NCBI RefSeq assembly: GCF_039941195.1
Contig: NZ_JBDVFA010000085.1
Span: 150,796-214,795, forward strand
DNA length: 64,000 nucleotides
Origin: Aurantibacter_A sp039941195
Lineage (GTDB): Bacteria > Bacteroidota > Bacteroidia > Flavobacteriales > Flavobacteriaceae
Reading direction: 5' to 3'
The number at the start of each line of letters is the position of its first letter. Position 1 is the first letter of the stretch. This document shows, one piece after another, positions 27,531 through 36,428 of this stretch. Both the position numbers and the translations under genes were made by a program. The notes beneath the pieces are model-generated. The model was not told where the DNA came from. It was given only the letters and a program-made list of their open reading frames with translations, and did no database searches.

Positions 27531-28313
27531 ATGAGCTATAAAAATTTAATCATTGATTATGATGACAATTTTGCAATCATAACTATCAATCGTCCAAAGA
27601 AATTAAATGCTTTAAATAGTGAAACGATTAAAGAGTTGCATGAGGCTTTTAAAGAATTAGATAGCGAAAAAGAAACTTTGGTTATTGTTTTAACTGGTAG
27701 TGGTGAAAAGGCCTTCGTGGCAGGTGCTGATATTTCCGAATTCTCGGATTTTTCTGTGGATGAAGGAGCACAATTAGCGGCAAAAGGACATAAAACGGTA
27801 TTCGACTTTGTTGAAAACCTTTCTACCCCTGTTATAGCTGCAGTAAACGGCTTTGCATTAGGTGGTGGACTCGAATTGGCTATGGCTTGTCACTTTCGAG
27901 TAGCAAGTGATAATGCGAGAATGGGCCTTCCTGAAGTGTCGTTAGGGCTTATTCCTGGATATGGTGGCACACAACGTTTACCGCAATTGGTTGGCAAAGG
28001 TCGCGCATTAGAAATGATAATGACAGCCGGTATGATAAATGCCGAAAAAGCATTGGACTATGGTTTGGTAAATCATGTGGTGCCACAAGAAGAATTACTA
28101 GATTTTTGTTTTGAGATTGGAGAAAAAATAGCAAATAACTCCCCAGTTGCCATTGCGCATGCAATAAAAGTAGTAAATGCTGGTTTTAAAACTAATGTGA
28201 ATGGTTATGATTCTGAGATAGAGGCTTTTGGAGAATGCTTTGGTACTGCAGATTTTGAAGAAGGTACTACTGCGTTTTTAGAAAAACGAAAGGCCGAATT
28301 TCCAGGAGAATAG
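27531..28313 (+). CDS. Enoyl-CoA hydratase (crotonase family)
   Basis: 260 residues, the usual length. Hydrates trans-2-enoyl-CoA in beta-oxidation or amino-acid breakdown. The oxyanion-hole segments AGADISEF and NGFALGGGLELAMAC and the catalytic glutamate region GLPEVSLGLIPGYGGTQRLP are intact, with both glutamates expected of true hydratases. Transcription probably continues from the kinase gene. Confidence 0.93.
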   Translation: MSYKNLIIDYDDNFAIITINRPKKLNALNSETIKELHEAFKELDSEKETLVIVLTGSGEKAFVAGADISEFSDFSVDEGAQLAAKGHKTVFDFVENLSTPVIAAVNGFALGGGLELAMACHFRVASDNARMGLPEVSLGLIPGYGGTQRLPQLVGKGRALEMIMTAGMINAEKALDYGLVNHVVPQEELLDFCFEIGEKIANNSPVAIAHAIKVVNAGFKTNVNGYDSEIEAFGECFGTADFEEGTTAFLEKRKAEFPGE

Positions 28314-28334
28314 CAACAACCAAATTACCTACTT

Positions 28335-29915
28335 ATGAGACTACGAAAAAGCATTGCTCTAATACTTTTTCTTGCTATTTATACTGTGTCTAATGCGCAA
28401 GAAATTCCCTTAAATTATTCGTTTGGAGAAAAATATAATGATAGGTATAAATATTCAAACCTATTAACTATAGGCAATGACGAACAGGGTGGGACACTTT
28501 TGGTGCGCGCCTATTACACCGGAATGGTATTGCGACCTAAAGGGTATTTTATTGAGAATTACGATAAAGATCTCAATTTAATTTCTGAGTATAATTACAA
28601 GCTGAAGAATGCAAATTTTGTTGAAGGCTACGTGCGTAATGGACAAATTTATTTACTCTTTTTAGATTATAATAATGATACTGAATCTTATGATTATGTA
28701 GTTCATAGAAGTCCTATGGATGAATATAATTTTACTGAAGAAACTATTTTATCAATAAAATCTGACCCAGTTAGGCAACCATTAGGTAAAAATTATTACA
28801 ACCGTAAATTTAATTCGGGTTTTACGACATCTGTTTTGTTTAATGATGAAAAATCTGCTTTTGTAATAAGTACTCATTTTAAAAAGGGCAAAGTAGATCA
28901 GCATTTAATACATCTGTATAATTCAGGTTTGAGTAAGTTAATGACCTATGATTTTTCGGATACAGCAGAAGAAAAAAACTACTCTTTTGAAAATGTTGTT
29001 TTTTCACAAGATCTCGAGAACGTGTATATTGTAGGTAAGGCATATTTTAAAAAGAGACGTTTTAGTGCCAAAGAGCGCAAGTTTCAATATGAGATGATAC
29101 AAATCTCTAAGTTAGGTGCAAAAACACAGTCTTTTGATGATTTTAGCAAGTTTTCAGAAGGACTAAAACCAATTATACACAAGGGTAAATTGTTTTGCGT
29201 GGGATTCTATGCAGATCGAAAGGATAATAGATATAATGGGCTTTCATATTTCGAAGTTGATCCACTAACATTAGAATTAAAAGCAAAAAAATACAATCCG
29301 TTTTCTGATCAATTTATGGTTGATAAATTCGGTCGTGATATTAACGCTGAGATTAAAAATTTAGTTTTTAAAAGTTTACATATTGAGCCAGATGGTGCTA
29401 TCCTTTTTAATGCCGAAGAGTATTTTGTAACTAATAGTGTGCAGTCTAATACCAGCGGAGGTCGTGTAAAAGTTGAGCGTTATCATTATAACGACATTGT
29501 TTCTGCAAAGCTTAATCGTTCTGGAGATATTAGTTGGGTGCGTAATATCAACAAAGCAGAAGTTACACAGGGCGATGGAGCTTATGCATCATATAGTACA
29601 TATGTGAAAGATGGCAAAACATACTTTTTTATTGCAACTTCAGCAGAGAATCCACAATTAATGTCAGGTGATCGTTTGTTGTTTAAACAAGGTTTGAGTA
29701 GAAACAGAAATGTATTTAGCATTCAATTGGATGCAAATGGTAAAATAAGTTTCGAAAAATTTATTGACGATAAAGAGGCAAGATTACCTTTAATGGTGAA
29801 TATTCCGTTAATAAATAAAGAGCAAAATCAAATGATTTTTTATGCCAAACGCGGTACGAAAAAGCAATTGGTAAAGGTGGAATTTAAAAGTACTACAACG
29901 GAGACTTCTAAGTAG
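28335..29915 (+). CDS. Secreted protein of unknown function
   Basis: 526 residues with a signal peptide (MRLRKSIALILFLAIYTVSNAQ). The sequence is rich in aromatic and alternating hydrophobic residues and looks like a beta-propeller or other all-beta protein (repeated patterns such as GKLFCVGFYADRK and GAILFNAEEYF). No family is recognised. It lies 21 nt after the crotonase and 108 nt before the outer-membrane barrel gene; read-through toward that gene would carry the long hairpin described at 29946. Confidence 0.75.
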   Translation: MRLRKSIALILFLAIYTVSNAQEIPLNYSFGEKYNDRYKYSNLLTIGNDEQGGTLLVRAYYTGMVLRPKGYFIENYDKDLNLISEYNYKLKNANFVEGYVRNGQIYLLFLDYNNDTESYDYVVHRSPMDEYNFTEETILSIKSDPVRQPLGKNYYNRKFNSGFTTSVLFNDEKSAFVISTHFKKGKVDQHLIHLYNSGLSKLMTYDFSDTAEEKNYSFENVVFSQDLENVYIVGKAYFKKRRFSAKERKFQYEMIQISKLGAKTQSFDDFSKFSEGLKPIIHKGKLFCVGFYADRKDNRYNGLSYFEVDPLTLELKAKKYNPFSDQFMVDKFGRDINAEIKNLVFKSLHIEPDGAILFNAEEYFVTNSVQSNTSGGRVKVERYHYNDIVSAKLNRSGDISWVRNINKAEVTQGDGAYASYSTYVKDGKTYFFIATSAENPQLMSGDRLLFKQGLSRNRNVFSIQLDANGKISFEKFIDDKEARLPLMVNIPLINKEQNQMIFYAKRGTKKQLVKVEFKSTTTETSK

Positions 29916-29945
29916 ACTTTTTACCAATTATTAAATGAGATTCGT

Positions 29946-30025
29946 ATAATTCTAAATGTTTGTTTTATTGATGTTAACCTTTTTCAGGTTTCTGCACTAA
30001 CGCTAAAATAAACATTTAGAATTAT
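29946..30025 (+). repeat. 22-bp inverted repeat enclosing a promoter and masking a start codon
   Basis: The left arm 29946-29967 and right arm 30004-30025 are reverse complements over 22 positions with one G/T pair (29962 with 30009); 16 outer pairs are perfect. The 36-nt loop (29968-30003) contains the whole candidate ECF-type promoter at 29972-30002. The right arm reaches into the ATG at 30024. In a read-through RNA it would bury the ribosome-binding region, while RNA started from the inner promoter would lack the left arm. Confidence 0.75.
29972..30002 (+). promoter_or_regulatory. Candidate ECF-type promoter of the outer-membrane barrel gene
   Basis: TGTTAACCTTT at 29972-29982 and CACTAACG at 29995-30002, with the same 12-nt spacing as seven other sites in this window. 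It starts 52 nt before the ATG at 30024. Confidence 0.55.
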
Positions 30026-30590
30026 GAGAAAACAATCAATTTTCGCCGTATTTGTATTTTTAACTTTTTCATTGGCTAGTGCCCAAGAATTCACCTTAGG
30101 AGTAAAAGGAGGTTTAAACTTGGCTTCAATAGGAGGTAATGCATACACCGGAACTGGACTGGGTGGATTATCATCTAAAGTTAGTTTTCATGTTGGAGGA
30201 GTTGTAGAAATTCCAATTTCGGAAAAAATAGCTGTACAACCAGAATTACTTTATTCCTCACAAGGAAGTAGTTGGGCGTTTTACGGAGCAAGTGATAATT
30301 TGAAATTAGATTATGTTAATCTTCCAGTAATGGTCAAATATTATATAATAAAGGGGTTAAGCGCTGAGGCAGGGCCTTTAGCAGGATTTTTATTGTCCAC
30401 AAATGCAGATAAAGAAGATTTTAAAAGCTTAGATATAGCATTCGGTATTGGAGCATCTTATAAAATTAGCGATAACTTGTTTGCAGGATTGCGTTATAAT
30501 AAAGGTATAATGAATATTAATAATGATGCCAATATTAACGGAAATAGTCAAAATAACGTGTTTCAAATTTTTGCTGGTTACGCTTTTTAA
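30024..30590 (+). CDS. Outer-membrane beta-barrel protein (porin-family, PF13568-like)
   Basis: 188 residues with a signal peptide ending in SLASAQ. The mature part begins EFTLGVKGGLNLASIGG and ends FQIFAGYAF with a terminal aromatic, typical of small eight-stranded barrels. Repeated strand patterns such as VQPELLYSSQG and FAGLRYNKGI support this. Its role is unknown; such proteins are often stress-induced. Its leader carries the inverted repeat and the ECF-type promoter described above. Confidence 0.9.
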   Translation: MRKQSIFAVFVFLTFSLASAQEFTLGVKGGLNLASIGGNAYTGTGLGGLSSKVSFHVGGVVEIPISEKIAVQPELLYSSQGSSWAFYGASDNLKLDYVNLPVMVKYYIIKGLSAEAGPLAGFLLSTNADKEDFKSLDIAFGIGASYKISDNLFAGLRYNKGIMNINNDANINGNSQNNVFQIFAGYAF

Positions 30591-30608
30591 GAACTGTATT
30601 TCGAAAGT

Positions 30609-31274
30609 TTAGAATCCGGGTTTGCCACTCCATTCTCCATAAAACTGTTCTAAATAATTCATCATAAATTGATGTCGTTTAGCAGCAAGTTTTTTTCCAG
30701 TGTTGGTTTCTAGGGTATCCTTAAGTAATAGGAGTTTTTCGTAGAAATGGTTAATGGTTGGTGCGGTCGAGTTTTTGTACTCTTCTTTAGTTAGGTTTAG
30801 GTTTGGAGCAATATTAGGGTCATACAGCTTTCTATTTTTGAATCCTCCATAGTTAAAAGCTCTAGCAATTCCAATTGCACCAATAGCATCGAGGCGGTCG
30901 GCATCTTTAATTATAGAAAGCTCTATAGATTCAAAGGGTTTGTCGGCTTTATCTAAACTGTTTTTATAAGAGCAGTTGGCAATAATCTGTACCACATGTT
31001 TTATGGTTTGCTTGGGTACATGTATAGAATTCAAAAATTCTTTGGCCATTTTTGGAGCAATTGTTTCGTCTCCATTATTAAATTTAGCATCAGCAATGTC
31101 ATGTAATAATGCACCCAAACCGACCACCAAAATGTCTGCTGATTCATCTTTTGCAATAAGTAGTGAATTATTATAAACTCGCTGAATATGGAACCAATCG
31201 TGACCTCCCTCGGCATTTATAAGCGTCTCTTTTACAAATAAAATTGTCTGGTCAATAATTTCAGAATCACTCAT
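30609..31274 (-). CDS. HD-domain phosphohydrolase
   Basis: 221 residues. The HD motif is intact: H in GGHDWFHIQRV, HD in GALLHDIADAKF, and the later D in IKDADRLDAIGAIGIARAF. It likely hydrolyses a phosphate ester or nucleotide in the cytosol (YedJ-like subgroup). It starts 12 nt after the acyltransferase gene, so they are co-transcribed. Confidence 0.92.
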   Translation of the reverse strand: MSDSEIIDQTILFVKETLINAEGGHDWFHIQRVYNNSLLIAKDESADILVVGLGALLHDIADAKFNNGDETIAPKMAKEFLNSIHVPKQTIKHVVQIIANCSYKNSLDKADKPFESIELSIIKDADRLDAIGAIGIARAFNYGGFKNRKLYDPNIAPNLNLTKEEYKNSTAPTINHFYEKLLLLKDTLETNTGKKLAAKRHQFMMNYLEQFYGEWSGKPGF

Positions 31275-31286
31275 GCTAATTTGTAT

Positions 31287-32021
31287 TTATTTGATGTAAG
31301 AAACTACTTTGTCTTCAATTTGGGTTATGAAGTCATCACTATTTTCAGTTCTTTCCATCGGTGGATGAACGAAGAATTTTAAATGGCTTCCAATTCCCAT
31401 TGGAAATTTACCATAGCGCAATAATTTCCATGAATTGTTAATACTGATTGGGACAATAATTGCAGATGGTGCAGTTTTCATTAGAATTTTCAATCCTGTA
31501 GTTCTAAAATGTTGAGGTTGGCCATTACGGCTTCGTGTGCCTTCAGGGAATATTACTGCACTTCTTTTATGTTTTTCAATATATCGACCAAGTTTGGCGA
31601 TTTCAGTTAGCGCTTGTTTGTTATTTGTCCTGTCAATTAATACAGACCCTGCATGGCGTAAATTGTAGGAGACACTCGGAATTCCTTTACCAAGTTCTTT
31701 TTTACTTACAAATTTTGGATGGTATTTGCGCATGTGCCATATAATAGGAGGTATATCGAACATGCTTTGATGGTTAGCAACTAAAATTATAGGACGATCT
31801 GTAGGCAGCTTATTTTTATTAATGAAGGTATATCGCGTGCCTAATAAGTTGGTGCATAGCATAAGCGTACGGTTCATTAATGCTACCGAAAAGCCATGAG
31901 CACTATATCCGATAAGATTATGACAGAATACTTGTATTGGATGAAAGACCAATAACGTTAACACAAAGAAAAATAAGAAAATGGGTGTTAAGATGTAAGC
32001 CAATACTTTTTGCATGCCCAA
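31287..32021 (-). CDS. 1-acyl-sn-glycerol-3-phosphate acyltransferase (PlsC-like)
   Basis: 244 residues. An N-terminal membrane helix (VLAYILTPIFLFFFVLTLLVF) precedes the acyltransferase motifs NHQSMFD (catalytic His and Asp), GSVLIDRTN and FPEGTRSRNG. It would acylate lysophosphatidate to phosphatidate at the inner membrane. It is transcribed with the HD gene. Confidence 0.93.
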   Translation of the reverse strand: MGMQKVLAYILTPIFLFFFVLTLLVFHPIQVFCHNLIGYSAHGFSVALMNRTLMLCTNLLGTRYTFINKNKLPTDRPIILVANHQSMFDIPPIIWHMRKYHPKFVSKKELGKGIPSVSYNLRHAGSVLIDRTNNKQALTEIAKLGRYIEKHKRSAVIFPEGTRSRNGQPQHFRTTGLKILMKTAPSAIIVPISINNSWKLLRYGKFPMGIGSHLKFFVHPPMERTENSDDFITQIEDKVVSYIK

Positions 32022-32026
32022 AAATA

Positions 32027-32054
32027 AAAAACCGCTTCGAGAGAAACGGTTTTT
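32027..32054 (-). terminator. Intrinsic terminator after the bacilliredoxin gene
   Basis: AAAAACCG (32027-32034) pairs with CGGTTTTT (32047-32054) around a 12-nt loop, with A and T tracts on either side so it can work in either direction. It separates the bacilliredoxin gene from plsC. Confidence 0.7.
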
Positions 32055-32093
32055 ATATAATCTTTCTACGCTCTTTTTAAGCGTGAGCTATAA

Positions 32094-32504
32094 TTAACAG
32101 AATTCGTTATAAGCTTCCATTAAATTTTCAGCAATCATTTCAGCTGGTCTACCTTCGATGTGATGACGCTCAATCATATGAACCAATTCACCATCTTTAA
32201 ACAAAGCCATACTTGGTGATGATGGAGGAAAAGGTAACATCATACTTCTAGCCATATCAACAGCTTCGGTATCTACACCAGCAAAAACAGTAACTAAATT
32301 ATCAGGTTTCTTGTTGTTTTGAAGGCTAATTTTGGCTCCAGGTCTTGCGTTGGCAGCTGCACAGCCACAAACCGAGTTTACTACAACTAAAATTGTACCA
32401 TCATTATTGATAGCACTCTTGACCGCATCGGCCGTATATAATTCTTCAAATCCGGCTGAAGCCAGATCTTCTCTCATAGGTTTTACTAATTCTGCAGGAT
32501 ACAT
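32094..32504 (-). CDS. Bacilliredoxin, BrxA/BrxB (YphP/YqiW) family
   Basis: 136 residues from the ATG at 32504, starting MYPAELVKPMREDL, the family N-terminus. The active-site motif is NSVCGCAAANARPG, the CGC found in bacilliredoxins. It should remove thiol adducts or isomerise disulfides in the cytosol. A longer frame exists from 32558, but a TATCTTTG -7 element at 32538-32531 lies between the two starts and supports the shorter form. Confidence 0.92.
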   Translation of the reverse strand: MYPAELVKPMREDLASAGFEELYTADAVKSAINNDGTILVVVNSVCGCAAANARPGAKISLQNNKKPDNLVTVFAGVDTEAVDMARSMMLPFPPSSPSMALFKDGELVHMIERHHIEGRPAEMIAENLMEAYNEFC

Positions 32505-32530
32505 AGTTTTATATTTTAAATAAGCAAATT

Positions 32531-32538
32531 CAAAGATA
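32531..32538 (-). promoter_or_regulatory. -7 element for the bacilliredoxin gene
   Basis: Read on the minus strand this is TATCTTTG, matching TAnnTTTG, 27 nt upstream of the chosen ATG. No convincing TTG was found at -33. Confidence 0.5.
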
Positions 32539-32599
32539 CTTAATTTGTCGTATTTCATTGATGAACCTTAACAAATGATTGTCATAATATCTACGAATC

Positions 32600-32630
32600 T
32601 TGTAGGGCTGCAATTGGGGAGTTATCTTTG
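32600..32630 (+). promoter_or_regulatory. Primary-sigma promoter for the TerB-DnaJ gene
   Basis: TTG at 32600-32602 and TATCTTTG at 32623-32630, separated by 20 nt, fit the Bacteroidota -33/-7 consensus. The predicted start of transcription is about 12 nt before the ATG at 32649. Confidence 0.65.
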
Positions 32631-32648
32631 GCCAAATTTCTGTAGTAG

Positions 32649-33383
32649 ATGATTAAGTGGTTTGGAGCTTTAGTAGGCTATTCTTTATTTCGTTTCCCAG
32701 GAGCGATAGTAGGATTTTTATTAGGCAGTTTTTTAGATAACATGACTTCCAGTAGCGGCGGAGCACAATCCGTTTTTAAGGATATGACACGCCAAAGTGT
32801 TTCTCCTGCTGATTTTGAATTGAATTTGCTTTCCTTGTGCTCTATAGTGATTAAGGCAGATGGGAAGGCGAGTCAGAGCGAAACGGATTATGTAAGACAG
32901 TATTTTGTAAGCACATACGGTAAAGACAAGGCTAATGCCATTTTTAGAACGTTTAATGAAGTAAATAAAAAGCGCGAAATATCTGCACAGCGAATATGTG
33001 CTTTTATGACGCAGCGTACACGTTATGAAGTTAGGTTACAATTATTACACTTTTTGTTTGGTATAGCTCAAGCAGATGGTAATGTTAGTAATGCTGAAGT
33101 AAATAAAATACGAGAAATAGCGGGTTATTTACGCGTAACATTGCGCGATTTTGAGAGTATTAAAGCGATGTTTATTAAGTCGGCTAACAATGCGTATAAA
33201 ATTCTGGATATTCAAAAATCGGCTACCGATGCAGATGTTAAGAAAGCCTATCGCACAATGGCTAAAAAATATCACCCTGATAGGGTAAATACGCAAGATG
33301 AGGCCATTAAAAAAGGTGCGGAAGAGAAGTTTAAAGAGGTTCAAAAAGCGTACGAGACTATTCAAGCTGAACGTGGTTTATAG
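32649..33383 (+). CDS. TerB-like and DnaJ-domain protein (DjlA-like)
   Basis: 244 residues. A glycine-rich hydrophobic N-terminus (FPGAIVGFLLGSFLDN) suggests membrane contact. Residues about 55-165 are a TerB-like helical domain (KADGKASQSETDYVRQYF, AQADGNVSNAEVNKI). The C-terminal 65 residues are a J domain with the HPD motif in AKKYHPDRVN. It likely recruits DnaK at the inner membrane, as DjlA does. Confidence 0.93.
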   Translation: MIKWFGALVGYSLFRFPGAIVGFLLGSFLDNMTSSSGGAQSVFKDMTRQSVSPADFELNLLSLCSIVIKADGKASQSETDYVRQYFVSTYGKDKANAIFRTFNEVNKKREISAQRICAFMTQRTRYEVRLQLLHFLFGIAQADGNVSNAEVNKIREIAGYLRVTLRDFESIKAMFIKSANNAYKILDIQKSATDADVKKAYRTMAKKYHPDRVNTQDEAIKKGAEEKFKEVQKAYETIQAERGL

Positions 33384-33481
33384 GTAGTTTGTAGTGCCAG
33401 AAGTGTATTATAAAGTAATTATTTTAGTTGGACGAAAAACTATGGTATTTTAGATGTTTGTACGCGATTAAGAAGTGAAAA

Positions 33482-34066
33482 ATGGAAAATTTTTGGTTTT
33501 ACATAAAATTGGGGTTTTGGCATGTACTAGACTTTTCGGCATATGACCATATTTTATTTTTGGCAGCACTAACTGTTCCTTTTGTTTTTAAAAACTGGAA
33601 GTCAGTTCTTTTACTTGCTACACTTTTTACAGTTGCCCATTGCACGTCATTAGCGTTATCAGTATACGGTGTTGTTGCAATGGATACTACTTTAATTGAG
33701 TTTTTAATTCCGGTAACCATTTGTTTAACTACCATATTTAACATTGTCTATTCAAAAATAAAAGAAGGAGAGGGTTCTTTTGTTTTGCATTATTTAGCAG
33801 CCGGATTCTTTGGTTTAATACACGGATTTGGCTTTTCGAATTATTTTAGAATGTTAATGGCAGAAGAAACCGATAAATTAAGTTCTTTATTGGGTTTTGC
33901 AACGGGAATAGAGTTCTCCCAAATTGTTATTATACTTGCTGTATTGTGGGTAGCCTACATAGTACAAAATGCCTTACATGTAGAAAGAAAATTTTATATC
34001 GTAGGTACTTCAATTTTATTGTTTCTAGTTACAATACCAATGCTGTTTGAAACGTTCCCATGGTAG
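33482..34066 (+). CDS. HupE/UreJ-like membrane protein
   Basis: 194 residues with about six transmembrane helices. The N-terminus FWFYIKLGFWHVLDFSAYDHILFLAAL holds the conserved HVLD/YDHILFL signature of HupE/UreJ family proteins, and GLIHGFGFSNYF is the second signature. Members are linked to metal (nickel) transport, but here no urease or hydrogenase is nearby, so the substrate is unknown. Confidence 0.88.
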   Translation: MENFWFYIKLGFWHVLDFSAYDHILFLAALTVPFVFKNWKSVLLLATLFTVAHCTSLALSVYGVVAMDTTLIEFLIPVTICLTTIFNIVYSKIKEGEGSFVLHYLAAGFFGLIHGFGFSNYFRMLMAEETDKLSSLLGFATGIEFSQIVIILAVLWVAYIVQNALHVERKFYIVGTSILLFLVTIPMLFETFPW

Positions 34067-34147
34067 CATTAGTTTAATATTAACCTAATTCGGTTGTAAG
34101 GCTTAAACAAAGCAGGTATCTTAGTCTTAGTATTTTAGCAATTATCC

Positions 34148-34588
34148 ATGAGAATTGACAAGCAAATTAAATATGATAGAGCGTATTTGCGAATGGCAAA
34201 AGAATGGGGAAAACTATCGTTTTGTAAAAGAAAACAGGTAGGTGCAATAATTGTACGTGACCGAATGATCATATCAGATGGTTATAATGGAACACCCACT
34301 GGCTTTGAAAATCACTGTGAAGATGAAGATGGATATACCAAGTGGTATGTGTTGCATGCCGAAGCAAATGCTATAAGTAAAGTAGCCGCTTCAACACAGA
34401 GCTGTGAGGGAGCTACTTTATACATTACGTTATCGCCATGTAGAGAATGTAGTAAGTTAATTCATCAATCTGGCATTAAACGTGTAGTATATCATAAGGC
34501 TTATAAAGACGATTCTGGGTTAAAATTTTTGGAAAAGGCAGGAGTGCAACTCGATTTTATTCCGGTAATAGACAGTATTGAAGAATAA
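34148..34588 (+). CDS. dCMP/cytidine deaminase (ComEB-like)
   Basis: 146 residues. The zinc site is HAEANAIS and PCRECSK, the cytidine/deoxycytidylate deaminase pattern, with NGTPTGFENHCED contributing substrate contacts typical of dCMP deaminases. It converts dCMP to dUMP for thymidylate supply. The stop TAA shares its last base with the ATG of the S41 peptidase, so the two are coupled. Confidence 0.92.
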   Translation: MRIDKQIKYDRAYLRMAKEWGKLSFCKRKQVGAIIVRDRMIISDGYNGTPTGFENHCEDEDGYTKWYVLHAEANAISKVAASTQSCEGATLYITLSPCRECSKLIHQSGIKRVVYHKAYKDDSGLKFLEKAGVQLDFIPVIDSIEE

Positions 34589-36213
34589 TGAATAATAAAA
34601 ACAATTTTATTTGGCCTACAATTATCGCTGCAGCTCTTGCGGTAGGGATTTTTGTTGGTGGAAAATTGCATTATACTGATACTCCTGAGAAGCTCTTCAC
34701 TACAAATTCGAAAAAAGACAAACTAAATAGATTAATTGATTACATCGATTATGAATATGTTGATGAGATTAACACTGATAGTATAGTCGATGTTGCTGTA
34801 AATCAAATACTCGAAAAATTAGACCCACACTCAGTATATATTTCAGAAAAGGATATGACTAAAGTATCTGAAAATATGAAAGGTGATTTTGTAGGTATTG
34901 GTGTTAATTTTTATGCTTATAAGGATACAATTTCGGTTATTAGAACTATTCCAAATGGCCCTAGTTCTAAAGAAGGAATAAAAGCAGGCGATAGAATTTT
35001 AATGGCTGATGAAGATACTTTATATGGTAAGAATTTGCCTAATGAAATGATAATTCAGCGTTTAAAAGGTAAGCGAGGTACAACGGTTAACTTAAAAGTA
35101 TACCGAAAAGACGAAGATAAAATTTTTAATGTTAAAGTTAAAAGAGATATAGTTCCAATCAAGAGTGTTGATTCATATTTTATGCTCACTGATGATATGG
35201 GCTATATGAAGATAAATAGGTTTGCAGAATCTACTTTTAAAGAGTTCAAAGCTGCACTGGGCAAATTAAGAAAGCTTGGGGCCAAGAAATTAACCTTAGA
35301 TTTAAGAGATAATCCTGGTGGATATTTGGGTATAGCAGAACAAATGGCAGATGAATTTCTTGAAGATGGTAAGTTGATACTTTTTACAAAAAACAAGAAA
35401 GGCAAAATCAATAAAATATATGCTACCGATGAAGGTAGTTTTGAGGATAAGCCCGTTTATGTTTTAATTAATGAAAGGTCGGCATCTGCTAGTGAAATAA
35501 TAGCAGGAGCTTTACAAGATAATGACATAGGAACCATTGTAGGAAGACGTTCTTTTGGAAAAGGTCTGGTACAACGTGAAATGGATTTGGGTGATGGTTC
35601 GGCAGTTAGATTAACAGTCTCCAGATATTATACACCTACCGGAAGAAGTATTCAGCGAGATTACACCAAAGGTAATAGAGACTATTATCAATCGTTTAAT
35701 GATCGTTATCACAATGGGGAAATGATCTCTGCTGATAGTATTAAAGTAGCGGACTCACTAAAGTTTAAAACTCCCAAGGGAAAAGTGGTTTACGGAGGTG
35801 GCGGAATTATTCCTGATGTATTCGTTTCTATTGGCACAAATGAAGAAGAAGCCGTTGAAAGTATGGATAACTTAGGCTTTTTATCCTTTTTTATATTTGA
35901 ACATTTAGATACACATCGATTGGATTATAGTGGTTACTCGAAATCTGAATTTGCACGAGATTTTAAAGTAGATGACACCTTGTTTAGTGATTTTGTTCAG
36001 TATTCAATTTCAAGAAACTTGAATATGAATTTCTATGATTTTGAAGAGAGCATCAAACTATATTTAAAAGCAGGTCTTGCAGAACAACTATTTGACGAAA
36101 ATCTACATGCTAAAATAAAAAGTGCCGAAGATTCGATGTTGAGTAAAGTACTAGAACTAGACAACCCAATTGTAAGGCAAGGTGAGGCTGAGGCGATAGA
36201 GGCTAATAATTAA
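34588..36213 (+). CDS. C-terminal processing peptidase, S41 family (CtpA-like)
   Basis: 541 residues. An N-terminal hydrophobic anchor (IIAAALAVGIFVGGKL), a PDZ domain (about residues 85-170, GDFVGIGVNFYAYKD to GTTVNLKVYR) and the S41 catalytic core follow. The SASASE motif with the nucleophilic serine lies near residue 300, and Lys325 in SFGKGLVQ completes the dyad. It degrades or trims periplasmic proteins. Its 3' end overlaps the convergent small membrane gene by 4 nt. Confidence 0.94.
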   Translation: MNNKNNFIWPTIIAAALAVGIFVGGKLHYTDTPEKLFTTNSKKDKLNRLIDYIDYEYVDEINTDSIVDVAVNQILEKLDPHSVYISEKDMTKVSENMKGDFVGIGVNFYAYKDTISVIRTIPNGPSSKEGIKAGDRILMADEDTLYGKNLPNEMIIQRLKGKRGTTVNLKVYRKDEDKIFNVKVKRDIVPIKSVDSYFMLTDDMGYMKINRFAESTFKEFKAALGKLRKLGAKKLTLDLRDNPGGYLGIAEQMADEFLEDGKLILFTKNKKGKINKIYATDEGSFEDKPVYVLINERSASASEIIAGALQDNDIGTIVGRRSFGKGLVQREMDLGDGSAVRLTVSRYYTPTGRSIQRDYTKGNRDYYQSFNDRYHNGEMISADSIKVADSLKFKTPKGKVVYGGGGIIPDVFVSIGTNEEEAVESMDNLGFLSFFIFEHLDTHRLDYSGYSKSEFARDFKVDDTLFSDFVQYSISRNLNMNFYDFEESIKLYLKAGLAEQLFDENLHAKIKSAEDSMLSKVLELDNPIVRQGEAEAIEANN

Positions 36214-36413
36214 TCTTCATGAATTTTCTTTTCTATCTTTTTCGATGTGTTATAAATCAAAATTAACACTATAGCACAAAGTGATGCCAAAATTCCTATA
36301 ATGGCAATAATACTATTACCCTCTAAAGGATTATCAAAATTGACCATCGTTACATTGTAGATAATTAATGCTAAGGCCGAAACAATTAAAATAATAGATA
36401 GCATTCTATTCAT
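36210..36413 (-). CDS. Small two-helix membrane protein
   Basis: 67 residues. Two hydrophobic segments (MLSIILIVSALALIIYNV and SIIAIIGILASLCAIVLILIY) are separated by a short polar loop, with a charged C-terminus. No family is recognised. It starts 15 nt after the MarC gene, and its end overlaps that of the S41 peptidase gene. Confidence 0.7.
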   Translation of the reverse strand: MNRMLSIILIVSALALIIYNVTMVNFDNPLEGNSIIAIIGILASLCAIVLILIYNTSKKIEKKIHED

Positions 36414-36428
36414 TGTATAATATTTTAT

